DNA of 64,000 bases from Rhinopomastus cyanomelas (lineage: Eukaryota > Chordata > Aves > Bucerotiformes > Rhinopomastidae): contig VXBP01000349.1 of assembly GCA_013400115.1 (NCBI GenBank), forward strand, positions 806,001 to 870,000, in the 5' to 3' direction. Positions within the stretch are counted from its first letter, which is position 1, and each line of letters opens with the position of its first letter. This document shows positions 1 to 9,810 of this stretch, in pieces. Below the pieces are notes generated by a model. It made no database searches. It was not told where the DNA came from and worked only from the letters and a program-made list of their open reading frames with translations. The position numbers and the translations under genes are program-made.

Positions 1-89
1 TTTGTTGCTTGCCCCAGCTCGCCTTCCCCTACACTCTTTGGGAAGATGATGCTCTGCAGAAGCAGGGCAAGGAAACTTGTAACAGCCAT
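1..89 (-). CDS. ITPRIPL1-like gene, left copy, N-terminal 29 codons (truncated by window edge)
   Basis: The minus strand from 89 down to 1 reads an open N-terminus beginning MAVTSFLALLLQSIIFPK, nearly identical to the start of the complete ITPRIPL1-like gene at 2006. It differs by one missing Ile codon and a few substitutions. The ATG lies three bases after a mirrored splice acceptor (intron 93-310), as in the right copy. The hydrophobic start is a probable signal peptide. The rest of the gene lies outside the window, so whether this copy is intact cannot be judged; the visible part has no stop or frameshift. Confidence 0.8.
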   Translation of the reverse strand, partial: MAVTSFLALLLQSIIFPKSVGEGELGQAT

Positions 90-92
90 GGT

Positions 93-310
93 CTGCAAAA
101 GAAGGGGAGACTGAGGTTAGTGGGTCTGTGGAAGAGAGTGTCGGTGGTGTTGGGCGTGGGGACAGGAGCAGCAGGGAGATGGGTCAGGTTGGAGAAGGCT
201 CCCGGCAGCTCAGGCCTGTGCCCAGCCCTGACATAGACAGCACTATGGAACGCACCCACCCACCCAGGGACCTTTGTTTCTGCCTCTCATCCCAGCCTGT
301 CTGTACTCAC
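93..310 (-). other. Intron 1 of the left ITPRIPL1-like copy
   Basis: On the minus strand there is a GTGAGTAC donor at 310 and a pyrimidine-rich tract ending in TTTTGCAG at 93. Both match the intron of the right copy (1782-2002) base for base near the junctions. The length is 218 bp against 221 bp in the right copy. Confidence 0.75.
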
Positions 311-390
311 CGCTGTCCCAAGCTGTACTGACTGAACTGGCAGTAGCTGCCCGGTGTGTGTGGGCCCCGCCCATTGTGATGTCATAGGCC
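311..390 (-). promoter_or_regulatory. Promoter and non-coding exon 1 of the left ITPRIPL1-like copy
   Basis: Exon 1 would end at 311 and start around 345 by symmetry with the right copy. Upstream of it on the minus strand are a CRE-like TGACATCA (384-377) and, directly after it, an Sp1-type GC box (372-365, GGGCGGGG on the minus strand). The transcription start itself is inferred. The right copy keeps the CRE-like site but not the GC box. Confidence 0.5.
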
Positions 391-697
391 CTGTCCAGCA
401 GCTGGGAGTCATGGTAACAGCAGCGTGTTTCCATGACTCCCAGCTGCCCCAGTCAGGCACCCAAAGCCCCAGCTGTCAAAAGTATCTGGCAGAAGAAAGC
501 CCCTTGGTCCTTGACAACCCATGCCCTGAGCTGCAATTGGCAGTTGGTGGTGACCTCTGTGTTCATGGCTGTGCTCTTGGTTCCTTCTGGACGCTGGTGC
601 ATCAGTGGTGTCTACGTAATTCTTGTTGCTGTGATGGGATCACTCCATGACACGATCTCTCTTGCAGCTGTGTCACAGCTAGAAGACATCCCTTCAT

Positions 698-995
698 TGA
701 ATCACAGAACATCAGGGATTGGAAGGGACCTCAAAGATCATCCAGTCCAATCCCTCTGCCACAGCAGAATCACCTAGACCAAGTCACACAGTAACATACC
801 CAGGCGAGTTTTAAACATTTCCAGTGAAGGAGACTCCACCACCTCCCTGGGCAGCCTATTCCAGTGCTCCATCACCCTCACTGTGAAGAACTTTGTTCTC
901 ACACTCATATGGAACCACCCATCTTCCAGCTTACACTGGAAGATTACATTGCCCCATGTCATATCATGAGATGACACCAAGAAGAGCCTACCCTG
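698..995 (-). repeat. CR1 LINE 3' fragment in the inverted-repeat spacer
   Basis: It reads as the reverse complement of a CR1 3' end, starting with an ACAGAACATCAGGGATTGG-type terminus and ending at the conserved GACACCAAGAAGAGCC block. It fills most of the spacer between the two ITPRIPL1-like arms. Confidence 0.9.
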
Positions 996-1185
996 TTACT
1001 CTTTTTCCTCTCTCTACTTTACTCTTCATCCTTTTTCCATCACTCTTTACTTCCCATGGCACGCTACTATATGGGCAACACAAGAAAACTGCACCACTTA
1101 ATTGAAGCGTCACTCTTTGGTGTGGTTGCCTTGCTCTTGTGTTTTGCACTTTGAGATCACAGTAGAAGAAAATATCAGTCCACTT

Positions 1186-1266
1186 GCATGGATGATGAGA
1201 CAGCAGAATTGGAAACAGATTATCTCTGAGGTCTCTTCCAACCTAAGTCATTTTACAATTCTTGCA
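1186..1266 (+). repeat. Short, worn CR1 3' end
   Basis: A remnant of the CR1 terminal block is visible: a GATTATCTCTGAGG...CTTCCAACCT pattern followed by a degraded tail. It lies in the spacer. The fragment is small, so confidence is moderate. Confidence 0.5.
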
Positions 1267-1699
1267 TTTTAGGATTCCATGAAGACGGTGACCTGATGAG
1301 GAAGCTGCCCACTAGGGAGTCTCCTGCCATCTACCGTCAACGCCCCGGACAAAATGTTTTCTTGCTATGACACAGCAGCAAGAGAGATTGTGTTATGGAG
1401 AGATCCCATCACAGCAACAAGAATTGCACCAACACCAATACACCAGTATCCAGAAGGAACCAAGAGCACACCCATGGGCTGTCAAGGATCAAAGGCGCCA
1501 CATGTTGTGCCATCAGATTTGGTGTTTGGGAAGGACTGTTGGGGGTTCCTTCTGCTTTGTGAGGGTAGAGTCATTGGGAGCCCTCTCCTGCCAGATACTT
1601 TGTGAAACTGGGACTTGGAGTGCCTGACTGGGGCAGCTGGGAGGCACTGCAAGAAGCCAAAGGACAGGGCTGTCCAGCAGGCATGTCTGGTATGTCACA

Positions 1700-1781
1700 G
1701 GAGGGCCTATGACATCACAATGGGCAACGCTTACACACACGGCAGCTACTGCCAGTTCAGTCAGTACAGCTTGGGACAGCG
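1700..1781 (+). promoter_or_regulatory. Promoter region and non-coding exon 1 of the right ITPRIPL1-like gene
   Basis: TGACATCA (1710-1717) is a CRE-like octamer, followed by exon 1, which ends at the GTGAGTAC donor (GT at 1782). The GC box present next to the CRE-like site in the left copy is replaced here by GGGCAACGCTT. No TATA box is seen. The transcription start (about 1735-1750) is inferred. Confidence 0.5.
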
Positions 1782-2002
1782 GTGAGTACAGACAGGCTGG
1801 GATGAGAGGCAGAAACAAAGGTCCCTGGGTGGGTGGGTGCGTTCCATAGTGCTGTCTATGTCAGGGCTGGGCACAGGCCTGAGCTGCCGGGAGCCTTCTC
1901 CAACCTGACCCATCTCCCTGCTGCTCCTGTCCCCACGCCCAACACCACCGACACTCTCTTCCACAGACCCACTAACCTCAGTCTCCCCTTCTTCTTTTGC
2001 AG
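1782..2002 (+). other. Intron 1 of the right ITPRIPL1-like gene
   Basis: There is a GTGAGTAC donor at 1782 and a long pyrimidine tract ending TTCTTTTGCAG at 2002. The 221-bp intron places the start codon three bases into exon 2 in a good Kozak context (ACCATGG). Confidence 0.8.
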
Positions 2003-2005
2003 ACC

Positions 2006-3529
2006 ATGGCTGTTACATGTTTCCTTGCCCTGCTTCTGCAGAGCATCATCATCTTCCCAAAGAGGGTGGGGGAAGACGAGCTGGGGCAAGCAACAAAGGA
2101 GCGCATGCGTCAGCGTGAGGAGATGCTGATGTGTGAGATGAATCGGTTGATGAAGGAAGTGGAGCCGGTGGGGCTCAGCAGCGTATGGAGTCATGGGACC
2201 TACGTCTGGAGTTTCCTGTTCTTCTCTGCCTTCCAGCACTGGCAATTCTGGGCCATTGCTGGACTTCTGCTGCTGCTGCTACTAGGACTCAGAAAAAGGA
2301 GAAGCAGAAGGAGAAGAAGACTGCAGGGGAGCTCTGGCACTGACCAGTTCAAGGACCAGCTGCACAAGGAAATTCAACGTGCCTGTTTGCGTAGGAAAGA
2401 ACAGGTCGGCATTTTCGCTACGCGCATCCAGTGCCACATGGAAAAACTGGCCCATGGCAGGTGGGTTGTGGAGAGGCTGATGGATCACCTCCTTTGTGTC
2501 TACCAAGACAAAAATAGTTCTGTCCCAATGCTGCAACCAGCGATTGGGATAGGCAGTGCCTTTGAAGGTTGGTGTCCCAGTGAGGATGAAGTTGTCTTCA
2601 GAATGCTTGTGCCTCTGAAACCTCCCCATGGGCACGACTTCCATCTGGAGCTGGGCACGAACGGGAAAATACCAGCAACAGACTCTCGCATCTGCGTGAA
2701 TCTGAAGTGCACCTGCAACGAGGAGCAGCTGAAGAAGGACACAGTGTGTTTCATCCACAACTGCGAGACGGAGCAGACAACAAATCAGGCACCCAGCTTC
2801 CTAAGCACCTTCTGCACGGACTCCTACTTAGATGTGCAGAAAATTGTCCACTGGTTCAACAACAATCTGATGAAAGCCTGGAAATCTCTGTGTCTATACG
2901 ATGTACACTTGTGTCAATACAACATAAGCATGCTGCCCACCCAACAATCCTGCATGGTGAAACTGACCAGCACCTGCGGGAGACACTTCTTAATTGAGAT
3001 TGTATTTGGGGTGCAGCAAGGCGATTCAGACATCTTCCTAAGCAGCCAGGCTGACGCCATGGATAGACCAAGCACGGTTTGGCCACAGAGCTGCACAGTG
3101 GCAGAGGCCAAGTTCTTCAAGATTGTGGTCAAGAAGTTCCAACAGGGCAGCCTCCACCTCAGATGCCTCCATGTCTTCTGCCGCCTCCTGAAGGGCACCA
3201 CCATTCCCGCCTATACCGTCAAGACAATTGTCATGCATTTCCTCGCGATGGCAGACGTGTCACACTGGCACAGGCGCAATACCAGGCATCTGCTGGAGAG
3301 CATCATCAAGTGCCTGCGCTTTTGCCTGCTGAAGAAACGCATCGATCACTTCTTCATTGGCAATGACAGTGTGCCTAAGGAGATCATCCTGCCAACAGAA
3401 TTCCAAAGAACTAAGCCCGTCAACCTCTTGGAACACCTGAAGAACGATCAAGCCGCCCACACCATGACACTGCAGGAGCTCAAGCTGCTGCAAGAAAGGC
3501 TCATGTCTATTGTCTTCCATGGGTCCTGA
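2006..3529 (+). CDS. ITPRIPL1: Inositol 1,4,5-trisphosphate receptor-interacting protein-like 1 (ITPRIPL1-like), complete single coding exon
   Basis: This is an intact 507-residue protein of the ITPRIP/Mab-21-like family. Residues 1-16 are a hydrophobic signal peptide. Residues 28-50 are charged and probably coiled-coil. Residues 81-95 form a Leu-rich membrane span (AGLLLLLLLGL) followed by a strongly basic stop-transfer run (RKRRSRRRRR). The Mab-21-type region follows, with the family motif GSAFEGW at 183-189 and an EDEVVFRMLVPL block. Start choice: the in-frame TTG at 1997 lies inside the splice acceptor, so the ATG at 2006 (Kozak ACCATGG) is used. Family knowledge: ITPRIPL1 is a single-pass membrane protein, and its relative ITPRIP modulates inositol trisphosphate receptors. 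A role as a T-cell CD3 ligand has been reported for the human protein (recalled, not checked). It is one arm of a head-to-head pair with the copy at 1-89. The exact paralogue is uncertain because I recall the family as multicopy in birds. Confidence 0.9.
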   Translation: MAVTCFLALLLQSIIIFPKRVGEDELGQATKERMRQREEMLMCEMNRLMKEVEPVGLSSVWSHGTYVWSFLFFSAFQHWQFWAIAGLLLLLLLGLRKRRSRRRRRLQGSSGTDQFKDQLHKEIQRACLRRKEQVGIFATRIQCHMEKLAHGRWVVERLMDHLLCVYQDKNSSVPMLQPAIGIGSAFEGWCPSEDEVVFRMLVPLKPPHGHDFHLELGTNGKIPATDSRICVNLKCTCNEEQLKKDTVCFIHNCETEQTTNQAPSFLSTFCTDSYLDVQKIVHWFNNNLMKAWKSLCLYDVHLCQYNISMLPTQQSCMVKLTSTCGRHFLIEIVFGVQQGDSDIFLSSQADAMDRPSTVWPQSCTVAEAKFFKIVVKKFQQGSLHLRCLHVFCRLLKGTTIPAYTVKTIVMHFLAMADVSHWHRRNTRHLLESIIKCLRFCLLKKRIDHFFIGNDSVPKEIILPTEFQRTKPVNLLEHLKNDQAAHTMTLQELKLLQERLMSIVFHGS

Positions 3530-6500
3530 ATGGGGTCTTCATGAACAGAGCCCTGTTTGCAGAGCCCTCAGCCAATGGCTCAAGGAAAATTCTCTGTGGC
3601 ACACACGCTGTTGGGTCTGATGCGACGACGTTTGTGCCAGAGACTCTCACTGCCTGCTGTGGACAGTGAATGCTCCTGTGGCTTTCCTTTCTGGAAACCA
3701 AAACATTTGTAATGGAATAACAGTTCCCCTGTCTGGTGAGCGTCCCCCTGCCTGTCATAGACTCACTGTCTATATGTTTTATTTCAGAAACAACACTAAT
3801 CAATGTTACTCGCTTTGCAGGAATGTGGATTTTTTTTCCCCTCAGTGATGAACTGCATGTGAATTCTGAATGTTCCAGTTAGTTGAACAAGCTAAGCACT
3901 GGAAATGCAACCAGTGCCTGTAACATACATATGCTTTATCCCATTTTTCCTTGAGTGTTCCATATTTAAATAGTCATAAAGAAAAAAGAAAATGAAAAGA
4001 AAGGAATACACTTGCTGTGTCTTGCAGGGTCATTTCTTGGGGATCTCTGGAATTCTTTTGAGCTGATGTTTCTCTGCATCTTGGGTGTTGTCTCAGGCTC
4101 TGCCAGAGCACTGACACCTCTGTGAGCAATAGGTTTGATGGGGAAAGCAGTTCAAACAGAACTGGGAGGAGCAGGGGTAATTCGAAATAGGACCCTTGTT
4201 TAGAAGCAAACACCAGGAAATGGCCATTCTGGGATGGAAATTTCAGCCTTTCCCATGAAACTGGAAGTCCTGGGTGAGGTCTAGGAGTTACAGTGCAATG
4301 CTGACATCCTTGGCTATAGGACTGGTGAATCAATCAAATCAGAGGTTACACCTAAAACAGGTTAACCCAGAAAACCCTTTTCCTGTTTGTAGACCTGAGT
4401 GGCTACTGTACCATGGAGCCAACCCTATACTAAGAAGCACTTCAGTACTGATGGCTGAAGTTCCCTAAGAGAAAGGAAATCTATTCACTATGCAACACAA
4501 AAGCCATCAGAGAGTCAGCCACAGAAAAACTGTAAGGGACCTATGTCCATATTTTGAGCTGCAGGCATATCATATCCTGTAAGAGGTTAATCAGCCCCAA
4601 GACAAAGTGCAAATGAGGGTCATGCCCTCCACTGGTGCAAAGCATTGTGTTCCCACCAACATCCAACAGCTGGAAGCTGGCAGGACGACACCATTCTACA
4701 GCCAGTAGGGAGCTGGCCCTGTATCCAAACAGGCATTAAATCTCCATTTGGGTGACAGGATTTTATTTCACATATGTTCCTTCTTGACTCCATTGTTTTA
4801 TGTGAAACAGGATTTGTGGTAGGAGCATTAGCTAGAGCAGCAGATGGATGCATGCTCAGCAACAGGTCTACTCCCCATGCTGGAGGGGACAGGAGCAAAG
4901 TGCCTGAGCTGAATGTATCTCCATATTTTGCAGATGGTGCTTGCTTTCTCCTTCAGGTTTGGGACTGAGTTGCCAGTCAAAATATGAGTCAGGTGTGACT
5001 TCCAGTGCCAGTGTTAGCGCAGTAAATTCCTTTCTTTTTGCCCTTATGGCCACTAAAACCCAAGATTTTAGCTGTTTCTTGGTCTCCCCGGTTCCTTTCC
5101 TCCCTCACAGTGAAGATTTGGGAAACCACTCTAGTTCAGACATCCCCTAAATATTATTTTTGTTCTCCCTTCCCTTGCAAGAGTTAAGAACAAATCACCT
5201 CTGAGCAGCCCATCCACTTACTCCAAGAAACCTGCTGCCAAGGCCAGAATGTATCTGTACCACTGTGTTCCCAGCCATGCGGCGGGTGATCCTTTGTCAC
5301 CAATTTCCTGCAGGATGGTCACCTAGTGTTTCCTCTGGGACCAACCACAGAAAGTATCGCTGGTCTGAGGCAGTGCTTGCCGACAGGAGCTACTCATTTA
5401 CCTTCTTGTGCATGGTGTCATAATTTTATTAAAACACAGACAAGCCTGACACCTTGGTGACAGACTATAATGTCCCTAACCAAATGCCTTGACACCAAAA
5501 ATGACGCTAAAATGAGTTATTTTTAAGGAGCAGATGGGAATGCTAAATATTTACCCAGGGAAACCCTTAGACTGCCATAGTCCATGACTGCCACAGCACG
5601 GCAGGGTGTCCAATGCTCTCCATTAGTGAGGGCAGAGGAGAAGCCAAAGTCTATCTCTGGGTGGTCATGCTTCTTCACAAAAAGCAGCTTTGCTCCTCCC
5701 CAAACAAGGTGCTGGGCTATAAGAACAGGTTTATAGTGAGGCTGTGAGGATAAGGGGTTAAAGTGTGATGCCTGGGGGGCATCTCCTTCCCATCCACAAC
5801 ACAAGTGTCAGAGCTGACTGCTTGACCACCTACTTCTTCAGAAATGACACACTTTAATTGAACAAGCGAATCCTCCCTGTCCAGTTAGTAGAGGACTCCA
5901 GCAATGGTGGTCTTTTCCCACACTCTGTTTGCAGCTTTTGTTCAAGCTGGGGCAACAGAACACACCCCAGGGATGAACTTTACTGCCTTTCCAAGCTCTG
6001 TGTGGCCAAGCAAGCCACAAGACTTGCATGTATCCTTGTCCCAGCTGTCTATAGCCGCTCTTCGCTCTAGACCTCCCTTCCCCATCTCCAAAGAACAGGA
6101 TTAACACATGGCTTTGCAAGCCGAACAGGGACAAGCAGACTTCTGCCTGAGAATGATGGAGTAGTGGGATGCTCAGATTGGCAGGTGATAAATCAGGGTT
6201 CTTGGCTTCTCTGTCCCCTCATCTCTGACTGGCTAAACAAACTCTGCAGGAGATACCCGAATTCCTAAGAAAGACAGTGATGATGTCTACTGCATCTAGA
6301 TGGAAAGGAGATACCTCCTGGAGCTGAGCACTTAGGATCCTCAGCTCAGAAGAGCTGGTTACTCATTTTACACTACAGTATTGACTTCTGCATGAATAGA
6401 GTTGCCTTTCACTGACCTAGACCCCATTAACTACCAGAAAGGATGTATTAGACTGGAAATCTGGAGATGCCAGTCCTGGCTTAGACACCTGTTTGTAGCA

Positions 6501-9057
6501 TGACCACAATTCCTGGCCTCCACCTGTAGAGTTGTGAACATGTCACAGCAAAAGCCACACACCCAGAGAGCAAATCCAGCTTAATCCAGCTTAATGACTG
6601 TCCTGTCCTGTTGACATCTCCCAGCAAGCACTCCCAGGGGCAGCATATATGGTGACCCAGTGTGCATAGCTTTCTCTTGTGCTGAACTTGCCATTACACC
6701 AAGTTCTGACCTGTGCAGAGCTTAGGAACTTGCCTTCAGCCAGCAGCAGAGCCAGCACTATTGAAAGAGAAGTCCAAGCTTCCTCAAAGCCTCCTTGCTT
6801 CCACAAGAAAAGCAAGCTGTTGTGCAAAGGTCTCACCAGTTGTCCTGCTGCTGAGGGAACTTCCAAGTGCTAGATGGAGGCATCAGTGCAGCCCACAGCA
6901 CCCCCAGCACATTATACACCTGCATCAGCCAGTGCTGCACAGGCTCTTCAACAGGGTGAGACAGGCAGGGTGGAAGGGATGCTGCTTCTGCGGGCTGAAG
7001 CACATCTGCACACATTTCTCAAGCAGGCAGCCGCAGCAGCAAGGCAATATCCCTGAGGAAGGAGATGGGGAAAGGCAAGGAGGAAAGTGTGAGAAATCTT
7101 TATCCAGCAGCAATGTCAGAACACCCAGCCCCATAAGACAGAAAGGAATCTGCAGATCCCAGCAGAGCTACAGCTCAGGCAAGGCAACTACTTCAGAAAA
7201 GTCCTCTGCCCAGGGCCCCCTGCCACCACTGGCAGACCTGCAGATCTCTTTCCTTGAGGTGTAACAGAACTCACAAGTCTGTATTCAGCGCAGCTGCCCA
7301 AGCAAGGTCTGACCCAAATCATGGCTTAGTTTGAGCACTGCTGAGAAAGATGATGTGCCTGCCAACTCTTCACTTCTGCCCCAGAGCTGTCTTGCAGTTG
7401 GCTCCAGTGATGAGCAGAGTGAAATTCATGCTGACACGTAACCCGTGTCTTTCCCCAGACAGCGGGTTGGCCACAACTTGCATCTTTGTAGTGGCACTTT
7501 TCTGAATGCTTTCCAAATGGTCAGTGTGCATTTTGAATCAAGGACTTTGTGTTCCACAAACTAGTGATACTGACAATTTTGAGGATGTTTGGCTCAGTTC
7601 AACCCCCTGGATACTCTCTTACCGCATGTCCAAGGTCCCTCAGGACTTGCCATCCCCAACTCTGAAGCACCACCAAAGCTAGGAGCCTCTGTGAAAAGAA
7701 TCCAACCCAGAAAACCCAGGGCAATTTCTAGAAATGCAAACCCAAGTCCAGATTGGAGGAGACTGGATGATTTCAACACAATCTGGAAGCAGAAATGCAA
7801 GAAGTGTTTAAGAAACAGCTGGGGAGAAAGCAATCAGGAGAACAACTGTAACACCAAAAACAAGTGAAGTAGATGGTGGGGGAACTTGGCTGCTGGAAAC
7901 ATCAGTGGTTTAGCTGGAAAGAGGCCCCCAGGAGAGCAAACAGATGATGTGGAGCAGGAGGAGAGGGGAGGAAGCAGCATCACAGAAAACAAACAGCAAA
8001 GAGACTGAGCTGGGGGAAGAGAGCAGGAGCCACAAAACTAGCAGAGAGAACACAAAGCAGTCATTAATTAGAGGAGGAAGAAATAATGTGCAACAAACTG
8101 CAGCGAGTTCTGGCGATTAGCAGCAAGGAATCAGTTCCCTTCTGCACACAACAGAGCTGGAGAAGAACATCCATTTCAGGATGCTTTGCTCAAGTACTGC
8201 TGGAGGGCAAGTAGCCATAGCAGTGTGGGCATTCACGCTGGCACTGCCTGTGCAAAGGGAGAGAGGATCTGGCATGAGAGGGAACATCTGGCTGTGGGGA
8301 GGAACCCAGAGAGACTGCAAAAGTGTGGGTGGCAGAGGATTTAAGAAAACCATTCCTGTTAGATAACCCTCTGAGTAAGCAATATCAGGCACCTGCTTCC
8401 TCAGTGGGGACCACACCTGGAGATGATGCTGGGTGTCCTAGACCTGCCTGCACCTCCCCAGCAGTGACCCTCACTGCCTTGAACAGTAGGAACGATGCAA
8501 CGTTGCCTATCCATACTCTGTCTGGACTCAAGCGACTTCTTAAATAACCTGAGTGCTTTGTTCTGGAAAGCTCTACAGAGAGTGAAAGATTCAGTTCTCC
8601 ACCCCAATGGCTCTTGAACCGATGCAGGGTACTTTGCACAGATAGAGACATCAGTCCAGGTCTGTGACTCAGCGTGAGCAAAGTACCCCAACGCTCTCCA
8701 GTGGCTGAAACCAGCTCATCCTAAATTATCGAGTGCAAGATCAGTTAGCATAGGGTGGGTAGCTCTTTAAAGCAAGGTAGCTCCATTGGTTCAGATTATG
8801 TTGCAAGAGTTTAGTTCTGTCCAAGTTCTCTGGAAGTCTACCAGCTCTGTTAGTCATCACAGCCTGCAATGAAACATGATGCTGATGAGAAGGGTGTTTC
8901 TTCACTTCCTGCCAAGCTCAGGATGTGAGCATGGATGGTCAAGTACAGCTCACAGCCCCCGACTCACTGCAGGAGGGGTTTAATTCACTGATCAGAATGC
9001 TCCAATTTAGATGCCTCCATGTGGTACCCAAGGGTCTGAGTATCCACTGCAGACTTT
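3530..9057. other. 3' flank of the ITPRIPL1-like gene and intergenic DNA, no gene recognised
   Basis: The 3' UTR presumably starts at 3530. No canonical AATAAA is found in the first few hundred bases, so its end is not defined. The rest is mostly single-copy sequence without recognisable CR1. Short open frames occur, the longest 183 codons at 6713-7264, but none shows a known domain or convincing splice structure. Confidence 0.5.
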
Positions 9058-9810
9058 GGAATCACACAATCATTTCGGTTAGCTGGGACCTTTAAGATCA
9101 GCTGGATCTTTGAGACCAGTGCTGCCAGGTCCCTACTAACTCCTGTCCCTCTCCGTGGCTTTGTAGCTCTCCAGGCACAGGAACCCCACCACTGCCCTGG
9201 GCAGCCTGGGCCAGGCCTAGACAACCCTTTTGGGGAAGAAATTGTTCCTCATGGCCAATTTAAACCTCCCCTGCCACAACTGGAGGCTGTTCCCTCATCC
9301 TATCATTCGTTCCTTGGGAGAAGAGACAAAGCTCTATCTTGCTCCAGTCTCCTGAATTTTCAGAGTGTAGCTTCCTTGAGAGCAAGAAGGCCCCCCTTGA
9401 GACTCCTTTTCTTCAGGCTGAACCACTCCAGTTCCCTTCAGCTGCTCATGAGAGCACTTGTGCTCCAGACCCTTCCCCAGCTTGACTGCCCTTTTCTGGA
9501 GAATGTTTTCGTTGGCCTCCTTGGTCACTTGGGCACACTGCTGGCTTGTCTCAAGCCTCTGGCAACCAACAGCCCAACATGCAGTTTTCCACTCACTCAT
9601 CCCCAAGTCTTTAGCTTTGCATCAGGTTGTTGTGATCCAAGTGCAGGACCTGGCACCTGGCCTTTAGTCTCATATGACTGGCCCCAGCCCAGCAATCAAA
9701 CCTGGCCAGACCCCACTGTAGAATCGCCCTGCCCTCCAGCAGATGAAGCCCAACTTGGTGTCATTTGCAAACTTCCTGAGGATGCACTCAGTATCCTCAC
9801 AGGATCATGT
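9058..9810 (-). repeat. CR1 LINE, long 3' portion
   Basis: It starts with an AATCACACAATCATTTCGGTTAG terminus, continues through the conserved CCTGGGCAGCCTGGGCCAGG block and runs deep into the element, including the block around GGTGTCATTTGCAAACTTCCTGAGG. The whole element is on the minus strand. It is divergent, so an old copy. Confidence 0.85.

Larger units (their letters stand above)
1..688 (-). repeat. Left arm of a large inverted duplication
   Basis: This stretch is the reverse complement of about 1352-2097: promoter, exon 1, intron and start codon of the ITPRIPL1-like gene. Identity is very high from 1 to about 370 and lower towards the spacer. In the weaker part the right arm has roughly 90 extra bases near 1500-1590. 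The outer end is cut by the window, so the true arm is longer. Confidence 0.9.
1352..2097 (+). repeat. Right arm of a large inverted duplication
   Basis: It mirrors 1-688 of the window. Corresponding landmarks are the start codons (2006 and 89), the splice donors (1782 and 310) and the CRE-like sites (1710 and 384). The spacer between arms is about 660 bp. Confidence 0.9.

Noticed and set aside
1321..1350. CTCF-like CCACTAGGGAGT
   Set aside because: It lacks the essential GGC core, so it is a weaker match than the site at 26718.
6713..7264. 183-codon plus-strand frame
   Set aside because: Low-complexity Ser/Gln-rich reading with no family features or convincing promoter.
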